A program made the translations under genes and the position numbers. The notes beneath the pieces were generated by a model that saw only the letters and a list, made by a program, of their open reading frames with translations, ran no database searches and was not told where the DNA came from. A stretch of DNA of 64,000 nucleotides, taken from contig NZ_FYEH01000004.1 of the NCBI RefSeq assembly GCF_900187945.1, positions 62,001 to 126,000 on the forward strand, read 5' to 3'. Positions 62,989-64,000 of the stretch are shown here, in pieces (the first letter of the stretch is position 1; every line of letters begins with the position of its first letter). The DNA comes from Arboricoccus pini. Its GTDB lineage: Bacteria; Pseudomonadota; Alphaproteobacteria; Geminicoccales; Geminicoccaceae.

Positions 62989-63774
62989 CGCGGCACAGGC
63001 TCCGGTCACCGTCGAGATCTCGTCGAGGCTGCAAACATAAGTATGCACGCCGAAAGCGACGAAGTGGCTCTCCGGCAGGCGGCGCAGGGTCTGCTTTTCG
63101 ACCCTAAGGTGCAAGGAGGTGCCCAGCGTCGCCGCTTCCAGCTCCATCTCCTTCCTGCGCGTATCGGGCTGAAAGAGCGTAGGATCGTCCGTGAAGGACC
63201 AGTTAGCCCGCCAGACGGGTCGCTCGGGCGTCACGCTCGCAAAGAAGCGATCGACCGGGTTGCTCAGCCGTTCGGCATAGCCGGGCACGGGCTGGTGGAT
63301 CGCGCGCATCGGCTGGAGGAACTTCTCGCGCAGACGCCAACGCATGGGAAAGCAGAGAAAGGCCGACTCCAGCACGTAGCTGCCCTCGGCATTTTTGGAG
63401 AGGAGGATGAAATCCTCCTGGACCAGCAGGCCGGCCGTAACGAGCGGCGCCGGCGCGTCCTTGCGCACCTCCTCACCCGTGCGCCGTACGCGCAGGCCGG
63501 TCGGGATGGCCTCAAACTGCGCCTCGTGATAGCGGCCTAAATGATCGATGAGGAGGGAGAGGAGTTCCCGCGCGGCCAGGTCGGCCTTGGGGTCATGGAC
63601 AAAGACGGCCTCGGGCCTCGCTCCCAGCAGGTCGCGCTTGAGCTCGATCTCGTGATCGTAATGCCGGTCGATGTCGATCCATTCGCTAGGCTCCAGCTTG
63701 TTCAGGCCCATCGCCAACTGCCAGGGTCGGTCCATGAAGACCAGGGGAAAGCTCGGGCGGGTCATGCGCGGCAA
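62821..63774 (-). CDS. DUF3445 protein (haem-dependent oxidative N-demethylase-like)
   Basis: A 317-residue protein of the DUF3445 family, some members of which are haem-dependent oxidative N-demethylases. Features: WIDIDRHYDHEIELKRDLL, a central domain with LLVQEDFILLSKNAEGSYVL and FPMRWRLREKFLQPMRAIHQ (PVPGY follows), FASVTPERPVWRANWSF, and the late LRVEKQTLRRLPESHFVAFG. Family-like sequence continues to about residue 295 (LRYKNLMAV), so part of the overlap with the GNAT frame (62821-62988) is true coding DNA. Activity on any substrate is inferred only. Confidence 0.85.
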   Translation of the reverse strand: MPRMTRPSFPLVFMDRPWQLAMGLNKLEPSEWIDIDRHYDHEIELKRDLLGARPEAVFVHDPKADLAARELLSLLIDHLGRYHEAQFEAIPTGLRVRRTGEEVRKDAPAPLVTAGLLVQEDFILLSKNAEGSYVLESAFLCFPMRWRLREKFLQPMRAIHQPVPGYAERLSNPVDRFFASVTPERPVWRANWSFTDDPTLFQPDTRRKEMELEAATLGTSLHLRVEKQTLRRLPESHFVAFGVHTYVCSLDEISTVTGACAALAARLREMPESMLRYKNLMAVLPLVLPWLDRRAALEAGCGAEGQGIAVEAGAMVG

Positions 63775-63921
63775 GGTCCTCTTAAGGCATCGACCGACCT
63801 CCTACACGCAGAAATCGGGCCAACCAGCAAGCGCACAAGGAGCGCAATCCTGGCGAGGTCGCACGCTTTCGCCCTCCTTCCAGTTGCGCCGTCGCGACAG
63901 CTGGCCTAGATGGACCCCGTC

Positions 63922-63998
63922 CGGGGCGTAGCTCAGCTTGGTAGAGCGCCAGCTTTGGGAGCTGGATGTCGCGAGTTCGAATCCCGCCGCCCCGACCA
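63922..63998 (+). tRNA. tRNA-Pro, anticodon TGG
   Basis: Acceptor arms CGGGGCG and CGCCCCG pair fully, then A and encoded CCA. The D arm is GCTCAGCTTGGTAGAGC, the anticodon stem CCAGC/GCTGG encloses TTTGGGA (TGG), and the T loop is TTCGAAT. The T stem GCGAG/CCCGC has one A-C mismatch. Length 77 including CCA; the gene ends two bases from the window edge. Confidence 0.95.
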
Positions 63999-64000
63999 TG

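Overview
This is a GC-rich stretch from an alphaproteobacterial chromosome, most like Rhodospirillales or related deep lineages. Evidence: a complete NepR-PhyR-EcfG general stress response locus, MmcB, a DUF1192 protein, the complex I accessory subunit NDUFA12, a ~1200-residue B12-dependent ribonucleotide reductase, and the block dnaB-mlaE-mlaF-radA-cvpA-purF. No phage, insertion sequence or CRISPR array was seen. Most of the window is core chromosome with tight, often overlapping operons.

Layout. 1-4.6 kb: 3' part of bamB, then der and a FUSC-family membrane protein (+). 5.1-12.7 kb: a minus-strand run dnaB, mlaE, mlaF, radA, cvpA, purF, SDR. 12.7-13.1 kb: non-coding DNA with a strong nested hairpin, then mmcB. 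13.6-16.9 kb: a siderophore-interacting reductase and a TonB-dependent receptor, divergent from a PQQ glucose dehydrogenase (17.2-19.5 kb). 19.5-25.9 kb: nudC (-), then SRP RNA (ffs)-dnaX-ybaB-recR-def-fmt-truA (+). 26-28.3 kb: an EamA transporter divergent from a MocR-type regulator. 28.4-31 kb: dapD-dapE-membrane protein (-). 31.1-32.5 kb: a FAD-linked 2-hydroxyacid dehydrogenase. 32.6-36.8 kb: hisG, then hisB-hisH-hisF-hisA/I/E (-); the last gene is a three-domain fusion.

37.0-42.3 kb: one 1764-residue RTX protein with about nine copies of a ~110-140 residue module. 42.6-45.7 kb: cobO-cobQ and convergent cobD. 45.9-50.6 kb: NDUFA12 divergent from nrdJ; their shared intergenic region carries two perfect DnaA boxes and a phased pair of NrdR boxes. 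50.9-52.2 kb: a TIGR03862-type flavoprotein. 52.2-55.8 kb: nepR-phyR-histidine kinase-ecfG with two candidate EcfG promoters. 55.9-58.3 kb: two alpha/beta hydrolases and an RlpA-like protein. 58.7-63.8 kb: a peptide-type substrate-binding protein, tRNA-Leu(GAG), lipB, DUF1192, a Nudix hydrolase, a GNAT acetyltransferase whose tail overlaps a DUF3445 gene antisense, and tRNA-Pro(TGG) at the edge.

Functional links. Cobalamin synthesis genes lie beside the cobalamin-dependent reductase that needs their product. Siderophore receptor and reductase are translationally coupled. Histidine steps from IGP synthase onward form one overlapping unit in which HisA, HisI and HisE share a polypeptide. The stress locus holds the sigma factor, anti-sigma factor, anti-anti-sigma response regulator and a candidate cognate kinase. 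The most unusual items are the HisA-HisI-HisE fusion, the modular RTX protein, and the combined DnaA/NrdR control region before nrdJ.
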